This document shows positions 7,192 to 15,677 of a stretch of 58,700 nucleotides of DNA, one piece after another. The stretch spans positions 1 to 58,700 of the forward strand of contig CALLQC010000012.1 of NCBI GenBank assembly GCA_938015255.1, read 5' to 3'. The DNA comes from an uncultured Erythrobacter sp. GTDB lineage: Bacteria; Pseudomonadota; Alphaproteobacteria; Sphingomonadales; Sphingomonadaceae. The position numbers and the translations under genes are program-made. Each line of letters begins with the position of its first letter. The first letter of the stretch is position 1. A model generated the notes under the pieces. The model ran no database searches and had not been told where the DNA came from. It saw nothing but the letters and a program-made list of their open reading frames with translations.

Positions 7192-9984
7192 GTGAGCCCT
7201 CCTGCCCCGCCCTCACCCAATCCACTGCCTCTGCCAGCCCTTCATGCGAGCCATGGCGGAAACTGGCTGCGCCCTCCCACAGGCAGCACCGGTGCGGTTT
7301 CGAAAGGCGATGCGATTATGGCAGCGTCAGACACTCCCGTTCTGCTGCTGAATGCGCCATTGGTGGCAAACAGGCTTGGCTATCCAGACCTTTCAGGTCT
7401 CGACCTTCTGGAATTGTTCGCATTTGTGCATCCAGCCCGTTTCTGCGTGCCAACCGCGCGCGGTCTGGCTCAAGCGCTAGAGATTGATGAGCCGGCCGGC
7501 GATGAGGATGTGCCAGCCTTTCTCCAGCGCGCGGGCGGCGCACTGGTTGCGGCTTGCGAAGACACTGAATGGTTTGAACGGCAGGGCGCGTGGAGCACCC
7601 TGCAATCGCTTGAGCGTTTGCGATGGCCGTGGGCGCAAGTGCTGAAGCCTCACATTGCGCGGCCTGAAAAAGCTGAAAAGTGGTTTCTATCGACCTTGCC
7701 CGAATGGGAGGAGGCCGGTGAACGCGGCCCGCCCCGGCAGGTTGATCTGCCGGACGAGGATGTGCTGGCGCAGCTTGATCATTTGACCGGCGAAGGTTCG
7801 GAGAAACGCGATGGACAGCGCGCCTATGCGCAAGATGTCGCACGCATCTTTGCGCCGCGTGACAAGCGTGATTTGCCTCACATCGCATTGGCGCAAGCTG
7901 GCACGGGGATCGGCAAGACGCTGGGCTATCTTGCGCCTGCATCGCTTTGGGCGAATGCTGCGGGCGGGACCGTGTGGGTATCGACCTTCACTAAGAACCT
8001 CCAGCGGCAACTGCGATCCGAAAGCCGCCGGGCGTGGCCGCCCAAACGGCCCGACAACACGCCGCCCGTTGTCGTGCGTAAGGGGCGCGAGAATTATCTC
8101 TGCCTGCTGAACCTTGAGGACGCGTTACAAGGTGGTTTCGCCGGACGCCCTGCGATCCTGGCCCAGCTGATAGCGCGATGGGCCGCTTTCACCCGCGATG
8201 GCGATATGATTGGGGGCGATTTGCCCGGATGGCTGGGCACGCTCTTTCGCAAACGCGGGATTGCAGCTCTCACCGATCAGCGCGGCGAATGCATTTATGC
8301 AGGGTGCCCGCATTACCGGAAATGCTTTATCGAGCGTGCCGGCCGCGACAGCGCGCAGGCTGATCTGGTGATTGCCAACCACGCATTGGTGATGGTCAAT
8401 GCGGCGCGCGGGCGAGACCATGCGCAGCGCCCCACCCGCCTGATCTTTGATGAGGGCCATCATGTCTTCGAAGCGGCCGATTCCACCTTTGCCGCAACCC
8501 TGAGCGGGCAGGAGGCCATCGAACTTCGTCGCTGGATCATGGGGCCGGAGCGAAAGAACCGGGGGCGCAGGCGCGGACTGGCCGCGCGGCTGGCGGATGT
8601 CGCGAGTTATGATGATGCTGGCGGTGAAGCCATCGAAGACGCCTGCGAAGCCGGTACTCTTCTTCCTGGCGAGGGGTGGCTGCAACGGCTGGTCGAAAAT
8701 GAGCCGCTGGGGCCAATAGAAACGCTTTTGGCGTCCGTTCGCACCGCGACTTATGCGCGCGATGAAAGCGGCGGGCAGGAAGCCGGATATGGCATCGAAA
8801 CCGAAGCGGGCGGATTGCCCGGCGAAGTGATTGAGGCAGCAGGAGCAGCAGGCGTAGCGCTCGCAGCGATCCGTACGCCGCTGATCCGGTTGGGCGGCAG
8901 ACTGGAAGCAATCATGGCTGAGCCTCCGGACTGGCTCGATGGTCAGGGCCGCGCCCGGATAGAAGGAGCCCGATTTGCGCTGCAATGGCGGGTCGATTTG
9001 ATCGCAGCCTGGGAAGCTCTGCTTGCGCGGCTTGGCGGCCCGGCCGATCCCGAATTTGTCGATTGGCTGGCCGTCGACCGGTCCGATGCGCGCGAGTTCG
9101 ATGTTGCCATCCATCGCCGCTGGCTCGATCCGATGAAGCCATTTGCCAAAGTTGTGCTTGAGCCCGCGCACGGCGTGATGCTGACCAGCGCAACCCTGAC
9201 TGACCGGATTGGCGCGCAGCCGGGAGACCCGTGGGAGACAGCAATCGCTCGTTCGGGAGCGGGACATATCGAAAGCGAGCCGTTGCTTAGTGCGGCCGAA
9301 AGCCCGTTTGACTATGCCAGCCGAGCGGAGGTGCTGATCGTGACCGACGTCAGGAAGGGCGATCTGCCGGGTCTAGCAGGTGCCTATGCCCGGCTGATCG
9401 AGGCGTCTGGCGGCGGAGTGCTTGGTCTGTTTACAGCAATCCGGCGTATGCGCGCGGTGCATGGACGCATCGCAGACCGTCTCGCCAGAGAAGGGCTGCC
9501 GATCTACGCACAGCATGTCGACCCCATCGACACCGGCACACTGGTCGATATCTTCCGCGATGATCCGAAAGCCAGCCTGCTCGGTACAGATGCACTTCGC
9601 GACGGGGTGGATGTGCCGGGCCGCTCGCTGCGATGCGTCGTTCTTGAGGCGGTGCCGTGGCCCAGGCCCGATATCCTGCACAAGGCACGCCGTGCCGCAT
9701 CGGAAAGCGGCAGTCAGTATGACGACCGCATCATCCGTGCGCGGCTTGCGCAGGCATTCGGGCGTTTGATCCGGAACAAGGACGATCATGGCCATTTTGT
9801 TGTCCTGTCGTCCGCCTTTCCGAGCCGCCTGCTCAGCGCATTTCCCGAAGGAACCGCGATCCGGCGGGTCACACTCGATGAGGCTTTGGAGCGTGTGAAC
9901 AGCGGATTGATCGGCGAAGAGCCGACCGCAGCAGTCCAAAATGCTGGCGAACTGCACGACAATATTCCAGATACGTGGACATGA
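7192..9984 (+). CDS. ATP-dependent DNA helicase, DinG/XPD type
   Basis: This large SF2 helicase has Walker A GTGIGKTLGYL, a DEAH-like box FDEGHHVF and an iron-sulfur cysteine set around CIYAGCPHYRKCF. Helicase C-terminal motifs follow in LGTDALRDGVDVPGR and QAFGRLIRNKDDHG. The group unwinds 5'-3' and clears R-loops or recombination intermediates. The start is uncertain: the conserved PALHASHGG segment implies initiation upstream of the ATG at 7318. Candidates are GTG 7192 (chosen), ATG 7126 and GTG 7111, none with a good ribosome site. Its stop overlaps the next gene as ATGA. Confidence 0.85.
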   Translation: MSPPAPPSPNPLPLPALHASHGGNWLRPPTGSTGAVSKGDAIMAASDTPVLLLNAPLVANRLGYPDLSGLDLLELFAFVHPARFCVPTARGLAQALEIDEPAGDEDVPAFLQRAGGALVAACEDTEWFERQGAWSTLQSLERLRWPWAQVLKPHIARPEKAEKWFLSTLPEWEEAGERGPPRQVDLPDEDVLAQLDHLTGEGSEKRDGQRAYAQDVARIFAPRDKRDLPHIALAQAGTGIGKTLGYLAPASLWANAAGGTVWVSTFTKNLQRQLRSESRRAWPPKRPDNTPPVVVRKGRENYLCLLNLEDALQGGFAGRPAILAQLIARWAAFTRDGDMIGGDLPGWLGTLFRKRGIAALTDQRGECIYAGCPHYRKCFIERAGRDSAQADLVIANHALVMVNAARGRDHAQRPTRLIFDEGHHVFEAADSTFAATLSGQEAIELRRWIMGPERKNRGRRRGLAARLADVASYDDAGGEAIEDACEAGTLLPGEGWLQRLVENEPLGPIETLLASVRTATYARDESGGQEAGYGIETEAGGLPGEVIEAAGAAGVALAAIRTPLIRLGGRLEAIMAEPPDWLDGQGRARIEGARFALQWRVDLIAAWEALLARLGGPADPEFVDWLAVDRSDAREFDVAIHRRWLDPMKPFAKVVLEPAHGVMLTSATLTDRIGAQPGDPWETAIARSGAGHIESEPLLSAAESPFDYASRAEVLIVTDVRKGDLPGLAGAYARLIEASGGGVLGLFTAIRRMRAVHGRIADRLAREGLPIYAQHVDPIDTGTLVDIFRDDPKASLLGTDALRDGVDVPGRSLRCVVLEAVPWPRPDILHKARRAASESGSQYDDRIIRARLAQAFGRLIRNKDDHGHFVVLSSAFPSRLLSAFPEGTAIRRVTLDEALERVNSGLIGEEPTAAVQNAGELHDNIPDTWT

Positions 9985-11039
9985 TCGAACAGGCCGATTT
10001 CTTCATCCGCCTCATATCCATCGGAGCGAGCCTGATGCTGCTTGCTCTGCTGGTCGAGGGAGAAATGCGTCAGGGACTGAAAGTGACCTTGATCGGCCTT
10101 GTCATCGGCACGATTGCCTATGTCATCAACTCTACTCCTGCGCTCGAGCCGGCAGGCTGGGGAGACAGTGTCATCAACCTCCTCGCGATGTCCGCACCGT
10201 TCTGGGTCTGGATTTTCGCGCGCCGGCTGTTCGAACGTGAGCCTCCAGCCTGGGCAGTGTTCGGCGCCATCATCGGTTATTCCCTCACCTGGATCGTCGG
10301 TTCGTTTGTTGATGGACTGGGCTCGTTCGCGTTTCACGCCAATCGCGCGATTTCGCTTGTCCTCATCGTCGATCTTGTCCGGGTTGGCCTGGTCGACCGG
10401 GCGGACGACCTCGTTGAAAAGCGCCGCATTATCCGCCTGGTTTTGCCGTTGCTTATCGCTGCGCAGGCCGCATTGATCTTGCTCTTCGAAATTTCGTTCG
10501 GCCAGACGTCTGCATTTCCAGCGTTCCAGCTGATCAACGGAGTGTTGATCCTCCTTATCACCCTGTTCGCTGGAATGGCGCTTTTGCGTACAGACGGGGA
10601 ATTGCTGATCGATACGGAAGGTAGCGCGCCAGTCGAGGAAGAAACTGTCTCCATCGACTTCACTCCAGCTGAACAAGTTCTTCACGGCAAGCTCAAGGAG
10701 GCGATGGCGGGCGGGGCCTATCGCGAAACCGGCCTTTCAATCACCGCGCTTTCCGAACAGTTGAACACGCCCGAACACCGCCTGCGCGCGCTTATCAACC
10801 GCAAGCTTGGCTACCGCAATTTCAGTGCATTCCTGAACCGTCACCGCATCGCAGAAGCGCGCAAGAAATTAACGAGTCCCGATGATGTGGACCTGCCTGT
10901 GCTGACGATTGCGATGGACCTTGGGTACAACTCGCTTCCAACCTTCAATCGGGCATTCCGCGCGGAGACCGGTACAACACCCAGCGAATACAGACGTTTG
11001 GCATTTGAGCAGACGGGTGAGAGCACTGTTCAAAATTGA
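9981..11039 (+). CDS. Membrane-anchored AraC-family transcriptional regulator
   Basis: The first 205 residues form six or seven hydrophobic helices. A short acidic linker leads to a C-terminal AraC/XylS double HTH of about 100 residues, including ITALSEQLNTPEHRLRALIN for the first HTH and TIAMDLGYNSLPTFNRAFR for the second. This is a one-component regulator tied to the inner membrane, so it may sense an envelope or lipid signal; the ligand is unknown. The ATG overlaps the helicase stop (ATGA), suggesting coupled translation. A GTG two codons upstream is an alternative start. Confidence 0.85.
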   Translation: MIEQADFFIRLISIGASLMLLALLVEGEMRQGLKVTLIGLVIGTIAYVINSTPALEPAGWGDSVINLLAMSAPFWVWIFARRLFEREPPAWAVFGAIIGYSLTWIVGSFVDGLGSFAFHANRAISLVLIVDLVRVGLVDRADDLVEKRRIIRLVLPLLIAAQAALILLFEISFGQTSAFPAFQLINGVLILLITLFAGMALLRTDGELLIDTEGSAPVEEETVSIDFTPAEQVLHGKLKEAMAGGAYRETGLSITALSEQLNTPEHRLRALINRKLGYRNFSAFLNRHRIAEARKKLTSPDDVDLPVLTIAMDLGYNSLPTFNRAFRAETGTTPSEYRRLAFEQTGESTVQN

Positions 11040-11144
11040 AAAACGCCGTTCGATTTCAAATCTGACAGTGATTTTCCAACGCTGACGAGAATTCTGCCAG
11101 GCAATGGTTCAGACAATTGGCTCACCTCGTAAACGGAGCCAGTT

Positions 11145-11999
11145 GTGATAGCACCCGAAACGCAAACCTCGATTGACTATGTGATTTCCCGCGTCGCAGA
11201 GCACTTTCTGAACGTCATGTATTTTGATGGCAGCCGCTATCTGATTGCAGCCGGCGGTTTGACGCTGTTTCTCCTGGTGTTTCGCGTGTGGACTGCCAAC
11301 CGGCGAATACAGCGGACCAAGTCTGCCAAGCCGGGCGATTACCGCCGTGAATTTCTTTCTTCCATGCGGACGGTTTTCGTCTTTGGCGTCACCACACTCG
11401 CGACCCTGATCGGCAAGGAAACCGGCGTGATCAATTTCGCGCTGGAGGATGCTCCTTGGTTCACGGTTGCATGGCAATTCGCTTTGATTGTCGTGGTCCA
11501 TGACGCCTATTTCTACTGGATCCACCGCGCGATGCATTCAAAGCGGCTGTTTCGTGCGACCCACCTGCACCATCACAAATCCCGCACCCCTACCCCGTGG
11601 ACCGCTTACAGTTTTTCTACATGGGAGGCTGCTCTCGAGGCAGCTTACATGCCGATGTTCCTCATCGTCACAAGCCTTTTGGGCGTCACCTATGCGGGTT
11701 TCGCCCTGTTCCTTTTCCTGTGGCACATGATCATCCGCAATGTGATGGCGCATGCCGGAAGCGAGCTGTTTCCGGCGGGCTGGGTCGACAATCCACTGAC
11801 CGACTGGATTTCGACCACCACCCACCACGATCTGCACCATAGCGACCGCGCCAATTACGGTTTCTATTTCACCTGGTGGGATCGTTGGATGGGCACCGAG
11901 CACCCGCGCTACAAAGAAGAGTTCCGCAGGAATGCCAAGCCGATGGTCATATTGCGACCGCGTGGCTCGCAGCCGGAAGAAACAGCGAAAACAGCCTGA
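11145..11999 (+). CDS. Sterol desaturase / fatty acid hydroxylase family protein
   Basis: The 284-residue integral membrane di-iron oxygenase carries the eight-histidine pattern of the family: HDAYFYWIHRAMH at 119-131, HLHHH at 140-144 and HHDLHH at 227-232, between hydrophobic segments. Members hydroxylate or desaturate sterols, carotenoids or fatty acids using O2. In marine sphingomonads carotenoid or lipid modification is plausible but not shown here. The start is GTG with GGAG upstream. A strong hairpin about 50 bases downstream ends the transcript. Confidence 0.85.
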   Translation: MIAPETQTSIDYVISRVAEHFLNVMYFDGSRYLIAAGGLTLFLLVFRVWTANRRIQRTKSAKPGDYRREFLSSMRTVFVFGVTTLATLIGKETGVINFALEDAPWFTVAWQFALIVVVHDAYFYWIHRAMHSKRLFRATHLHHHKSRTPTPWTAYSFSTWEAALEAAYMPMFLIVTSLLGVTYAGFALFLFLWHMIIRNVMAHAGSELFPAGWVDNPLTDWISTTTHHDLHHSDRANYGFYFTWWDRWMGTEHPRYKEEFRRNAKPMVILRPRGSQPEETAKTA

Positions 12000-12049
12000 A
12001 CGGAACATACCGTCCCCAGCAGCAGGCGCTCTCCTCGCGCCTGTTGAAA

Positions 12050-12100
12050 CGGCAGCCTTGTGAGCCAGCATTGCGCTGCGTCACGAGGCTGCCGCATTTT
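12050..12100 (+). terminator. Rho-independent terminator
   Basis: CGGCAGCCTTGTGA (12050-12063) pairs over 14 bases, with one G-U, to TCACGAGGCTGCCG (12081-12094). CATTTTCTTT follows. It sits after the fatty acid hydroxylase gene and before sixA. Confidence 0.7.
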
Positions 12101-12186
12101 CTTTGCACAGCGGCCCATATCGTGCTGATAGCAGCACCGCGATGCAGCGCATCGTAATGGGACAAGAAAACAAGGAGCCTGAACGG

Positions 12187-12729
12187 GTGACGAAAATCCT
12201 CGGAATATTGCGGCACGCCAAATCGGATTGGGACGATATGGCCATGCGCGATTTTGACCGGGGATTGAATGATCGCGGCCGGCGCGGCGCAAAGCTGATC
12301 GGCGACCATATTCGTGAACACGGCATCAAATGGGATGCGCTGATCGCGAGCCCCGCTGTGCGCGTCACCGCTACACTTGAAGTAGCCTTGCCCGAAATCG
12401 AGCCCGCTTATGACAAGCGGCTGTACCTCGCCAGCTCGGACACCATCCTTGAAACTGTGCAGGAGTACGCGGCGGCAGCTGAGAGGGAGCCGGATACCGT
12501 GCTGATTTCGGGCCATAATCCAGGCCTGCAGGAAGTTCTGTTGGATCTCGTTTCACCGGCGCGCGAGAATGATCTTTTTCGCGAAGCCTCGGTAAAGTTT
12601 CCGACCGCAACATTTGCGGTGCTGGAATGTAACATCGATAGCTGGGCCGATCTGAAAAATTACTGCGGCACATTGATCCATTTCGCCCGTCCTCGCGACC
12701 TTGATCCAGAGCTTGGGCCAGAACACTAA
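12187..12729 (+). CDS. SixA-like histidine phosphatase
   Basis: This is a 180-residue member of the histidine phosphatase superfamily. The RHG motif is LRHAKSDW with catalytic His10, and the second catalytic His is in LISGHNPGLQEVL. Short length and the RHAKSxW form indicate the SixA group, which removes phosphate from phosphohistidine on phosphotransfer proteins. GTG at 12187 is preferred as start because AAGGAG lies nine bases before it and the protein then begins at the first strand. Its stop overlaps the convergent soxR stop by four bases. Confidence 0.8.
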   Translation: MTKILGILRHAKSDWDDMAMRDFDRGLNDRGRRGAKLIGDHIREHGIKWDALIASPAVRVTATLEVALPEIEPAYDKRLYLASSDTILETVQEYAAAAEREPDTVLISGHNPGLQEVLLDLVSPARENDLFREASVKFPTATFAVLECNIDSWADLKNYCGTLIHFARPRDLDPELGPEH

Positions 12730-13181
12730 TCCGCGATCAACTGTCTTGGGCCTGCCCCTTTCGCAGCGAGGCGATCATCCGCGTTGTAAATCGTGCATTT
12801 CTTCAGGCTCAGGCAACCACAGCCAATGCAGCCGTCCAGCCTGTCTTTCATGCGCTGAAGCTGCGCGATCTGATCATCCAGAACCCGCCCGATTGACCGG
12901 CTGATCCCCTCCCAATCGCGCGCAGTGGGTGTGCGACCATGCGGGAGCTTTGCAAATTCCGCTTCGATCTCGCTTAGCGAGAGCCCCAATTGCTGGGCAA
13001 TCCGGATAAAGCTTACCCGGCGTATGTCGGATCGCAGAAACCTGCGTTGGTTGCCGCTGGTCCTGATGGGTTCGACCAGCCCTTTCTCTTCATAAAAACG
13101 GATCGCCGACACCGACAGGCCAGTTCGTGCCGCCATCTCCCCAATCGAGATGAGATCAGATTTTCGCAATCTCGCAGCCAT
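12726..13181 (-). CDS. soxR: Redox-sensitive transcriptional activator SoxR
   Basis: This 151-residue MerR-family activator has an N-terminal winged HTH (SIGEMAARTGLSVSAIRFYEE) and a dimerisation helix. The [2Fe-2S] ligands are Cys118, Cys121, Cys123 and Cys129 in the SoxR-specific C-x2-C-x-C-x5-C pattern. Outside enteric bacteria SoxR usually answers redox-cycling compounds and controls a few efflux or oxidoreductase genes. Frame open upstream of 13181 is ignored because the protein begins normally at MAARLRKSD. A soxR-box-like dyad lies just upstream, shared with the divergent VOC gene. Confidence 0.9.
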   Translation of the reverse strand: MAARLRKSDLISIGEMAARTGLSVSAIRFYEEKGLVEPIRTSGNQRRFLRSDIRRVSFIRIAQQLGLSLSEIEAEFAKLPHGRTPTARDWEGISRSIGRVLDDQIAQLQRMKDRLDGCIGCGCLSLKKCTIYNADDRLAAKGAGPRQLIAD

Positions 13182-13204
13182 TAAACAACCTCGAAAAGAA
13201 TACC

Positions 13205-13235
13205 TTGATCTCAAGTTAGGTTGAGATTGCATGAT
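13205..13235 (+). promoter_or_regulatory. SoxR box within a long-spacer promoter
   Basis: The dyad ATCTCAAGTTAGGTTGAGAT (13208-13227) has ATCTCAA inverted arms and resembles the Escherichia coli sox box, which is built on CTCAAG/CTTGAG arms. On the plus strand, TTGATC (13205-13210) and CATGAT (13230-13235) are separated by 19 bases, the over-long spacer that MerR-family activators untwist. It would drive the VOC gene at 13282. Confidence 0.65.
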
Positions 13236-13281
13236 GAGCAAGTCAGCCGATTCGTCTCGGCCAAATCGAAGGATTTTGATC

Positions 13282-13674
13282 ATGCCCAAAGGCTATCTCG
13301 AACACGCCAACATCTCCGTAACGCGCCCGGACCGCAGTGCCGAACTGTTCAGGCAATTGCTCGGATGGGTCGAACGCTGGCGCGGAGAATCTCAACTTGG
13401 CGGGCGAACGATCCATGTCGGCGACCCGGAAAACGGCCAGACTTATCTGGCAATTTACACAGGGGGCCATGTCCAAGGTGAATTCAAGAAGGGGCAACCG
13501 CTAAACCATATCGCTTTTGTTATCGACGATCTGCAGGCTGCCGAACAGGTTGTGGTCGCAGCGGGCTTGGAACCGTTCGGCCATGACGATTATGAGCCGG
13601 GCAAGAGGTTCTATTTCTTCGATTGGGACGGCATCGAATTTGAGGTTGTCTCCTATGAAGGGGAAACGTCGTGA
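13282..13674 (+). CDS. VOC family protein (glyoxalase/bleomycin resistance fold)
   Basis: The 130-residue single-domain protein has two beta-alpha-beta-beta-beta units. His8 (LEHANISV), the His of NHIAFVIDD and the Glu of IEFEVVSY sit where metal ligands occur in the family. The start is ATG with AAGGA eight bases upstream. It lies directly under a SoxR-box promoter, so a role against redox-active or electrophilic toxins is a reasonable inference. The exact substrate cannot be read from sequence. Confidence 0.8.
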   Translation: MPKGYLEHANISVTRPDRSAELFRQLLGWVERWRGESQLGGRTIHVGDPENGQTYLAIYTGGHVQGEFKKGQPLNHIAFVIDDLQAAEQVVVAAGLEPFGHDDYEPGKRFYFFDWDGIEFEVVSYEGETS

Positions 13675-13726
13675 ACGAGCCGATCCTGCGTGAGCCGATG
13701 TTCGGGCCGCCCTCTAAGAAGCCCGG

Positions 13727-14356
13727 TCAAATAAGGCTGGTCTGGCTCACCGCGCCTCTCACCCAGCTCTGGTCCGTACGATCAATCTCAAGATCCCCTG
13801 TCCAGGGCGAACACAAGGCTTTGGCATCCTCTGAGGAGCCGGAAACCCAACCCTCATAATCTTCTGCGCGCAAGATAACTGGCATCCGGCTATGCACGTC
13901 TTGGGCATCAGAACCAGTGCTGTCAGTCATCACCATTGAGTAGCATAGCCCGAATTCGTCGCTTTTCCGCCAGATGCCTGCACAGGCGAATAATTGCGCA
14001 TCCGGCACGGATAGCCACGTGCGTGTCTTCGCCCCCTTTGGGCCCTGCGCCTCGGCCCAGGCAGTGAGCGGTATGAGACAACGGCGCTCTTCAAAAGAAT
14101 GCTTCCAGAAATAACTATCAAGCTTATCGGTGCGGCAATTGTTGACCGGCTTGGGCTTAAGCGGCTGACCGCTCTTGCCTTTCATCACGAGCGGAAAGCC
14201 CCAGCTCATCTGTTTGAGTTCGCCGTCGGCAACGACAAGGCCTGGGTAGCCGGGATAGACTTCCGCGCCAAAATTCGCGCCGCCCAGCGACTCAATGGCT
14301 TCGAACCATTTGGCGACTTCATCCTTGCCTTTCGTCATCCGGTAAAGGTTGCACAT
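13727..14356 (-). CDS. SRAP domain protein (YedK/HMCES abasic-site repair)
   Basis: The 209-residue protein caps abasic sites in single-stranded DNA by a thiazolidine link to its N-terminal cysteine. Cys2 is present directly after Met (MCNLYR), which fixes the start at 14356 because the Cys must become N-terminal. Asn73 (VNNCRTD), Glu102 (WAEA) and His155 (VHSRMP) match the other active-site residues. The ATG shares one base with the ubiA stop (TGATG), so the two are likely co-translated although functionally unrelated. Confidence 0.9.
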   Translation of the reverse strand: MCNLYRMTKGKDEVAKWFEAIESLGGANFGAEVYPGYPGLVVADGELKQMSWGFPLVMKGKSGQPLKPKPVNNCRTDKLDSYFWKHSFEERRCLIPLTAWAEAQGPKGAKTRTWLSVPDAQLFACAGIWRKSDEFGLCYSMVMTDSTGSDAQDVHSRMPVILRAEDYEGWVSGSSEDAKALCSPWTGDLEIDRTDQSWVRGAVSQTSLI

Positions 14357-15258
14357 CAGGCGTTCCCCACCACGAAACACGCAGCAGCCATCAGCGCGCC
14401 CGCCCAGCGATTGGACCGGAACCGGATGAGCGGATTGTCAGGATCAGCAGGGTCAAGGGTCGAGACCTGCCAGAGCAAATGCATCGCCGCAGGCAAAAGC
14501 GCCAGAACAGCGATCCAGTCAGGCCGGTAAAGCCAGATGCCCAGCGCCCAGAGACCAATTGTCGCCATATAAAACATCGCCACGCCCAGATGCACACGCT
14601 CACCCAGACGCAGAGCCGATGATTTGATCCCGACCAGCGCATCATCCTCGCGGTCTTGCAGCGCATAGATCGTGTCGTAACCGATCACCCAGCAGATGCA
14701 CCCCGCATAGATGCAGGCAAGCGCATCCCAATTGTCCCAGCGCAGCTGCGTCCAGCCAACCAGCAACCCCCAATTGAACACCATGCCGAGCCACGCCTGT
14801 GGCCACCATGTGATGCGTTTCATAAACGGATAGGCGGCCACCAGCGCCAGGCTGGCGAGCGCCACCAGCTGCGCCTCCAGCCGCAATTGCAGCAGGACGA
14901 CAAGGCCAATGAGACACAGGCTGACCAGCCAGATCCAGGCAACCTTCCTCGAAATGCGGCCACTCGCCACAGGGCGCGCGGCGGTGCGCGCGACGCTCGC
15001 ATCAAGCTTGGCATCGACGATATCGTTGTAAACGCAGCCCGCGCCGCGCATCGCAATCGCGCCCAGCAGCAGCCATGCAAGCAACGTGATTTGCCAGCCC
15101 GCACCAGCCAGCCACACGCTGAACACGCAGGGCCAGAACAGCAACCACCAGCCGATCGGCCGGTCAAAGCGCGCCAATTGCGCCAGATCGCGCGGCAGCT
15201 GCGGAAGCCGCGACACAAGGCCGCGATGTTCGCTGTCAGGGACGATGTTTTCGGTCAT
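14356..15258 (-). CDS. ubiA: 4-hydroxybenzoate polyprenyltransferase UbiA
   Basis: The 300-residue inner-membrane prenyltransferase joins a polyprenyl chain to 4-hydroxybenzoate in ubiquinone synthesis. The first Asp-rich motif is NDIVDAKLD at 78-86 and the second is DREDD near residue 212. About eight hydrophobic helices are visible. ATG at 15258 overlaps the stop of the upstream 127-aa membrane protein (ATGA) and its own stop overlaps the SRAP gene. Confidence 0.9.
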   Translation of the reverse strand: MTENIVPDSEHRGLVSRLPQLPRDLAQLARFDRPIGWWLLFWPCVFSVWLAGAGWQITLLAWLLLGAIAMRGAGCVYNDIVDAKLDASVARTAARPVASGRISRKVAWIWLVSLCLIGLVVLLQLRLEAQLVALASLALVAAYPFMKRITWWPQAWLGMVFNWGLLVGWTQLRWDNWDALACIYAGCICWVIGYDTIYALQDREDDALVGIKSSALRLGERVHLGVAMFYMATIGLWALGIWLYRPDWIAVLALLPAAMHLLWQVSTLDPADPDNPLIRFRSNRWAGALMAAACFVVGNA

Positions 15259-15638
15259 CCAGCCTCGCTGCGCCGCGCCGCGCGCCACCCCAGCAGGGCC
15301 AGCACCAGCATCGCTACATTGCCTGCAAAATCGAGCATCCCGATAGAGGTCAGGACCGGCTCTACATAATGGAATTGGTAATTGAACCAGAAGAACGGCA
15401 ACAGCGCAGCCGCAAAGACCAGAAAGGCATTGGCCGTCCAGCGAAGGGCCAATGCCATGATCCCGAACAGCACCGCCTGCGCGCCGAAACACGCCATGGT
15501 GAAGTTGGTCAGATAGGCGCTGTTCTGATATTCCGGAGTAATAGCCAATTCGATGACATGGCCGGGCGCAAACAGCGCCCATCCACCCAGAATAAGAAAA
15601 ACGGCGGCGATGCCATATTGTGCGAAGCGTGCGCTCAT
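15255..15638 (-). CDS. Small four-helix membrane protein upstream of ubiA
   Basis: I do not recognise a family. The 127-residue product has four hydrophobic segments, starting MSARFAQYGIAAVFLILGG, and a short basic tail (WRAARRSEAG). The start is set by GGGAG six bases before the ATG. Tight overlap with ubiA suggests membrane or quinone-linked function, which is inference only. Confidence 0.7.
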   Translation of the reverse strand: MSARFAQYGIAAVFLILGGWALFAPGHVIELAITPEYQNSAYLTNFTMACFGAQAVLFGIMALALRWTANAFLVFAAALLPFFWFNYQFHYVEPVLTSIGMLDFAGNVAMLVLALLGWRAARRSEAG

Positions 15639-15677
15639 GGCTTGCTCCCTAACGCCCCCCTCGCCTAGTGGGAAGCC

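Noticed and set aside
8125..9267. 380-codon frame antisense to the helicase gene
   Set aside because: Fully inside a conserved helicase gene, no ribosome site, no domain.
13671..13859. 62-codon plus-strand frame whose GTG overlaps the VOC stop
   Set aside because: Overlaps the 3' end of the SRAP gene by 133 bases and matches nothing; the first 18 codons might be a gene remnant but evidence is too thin.
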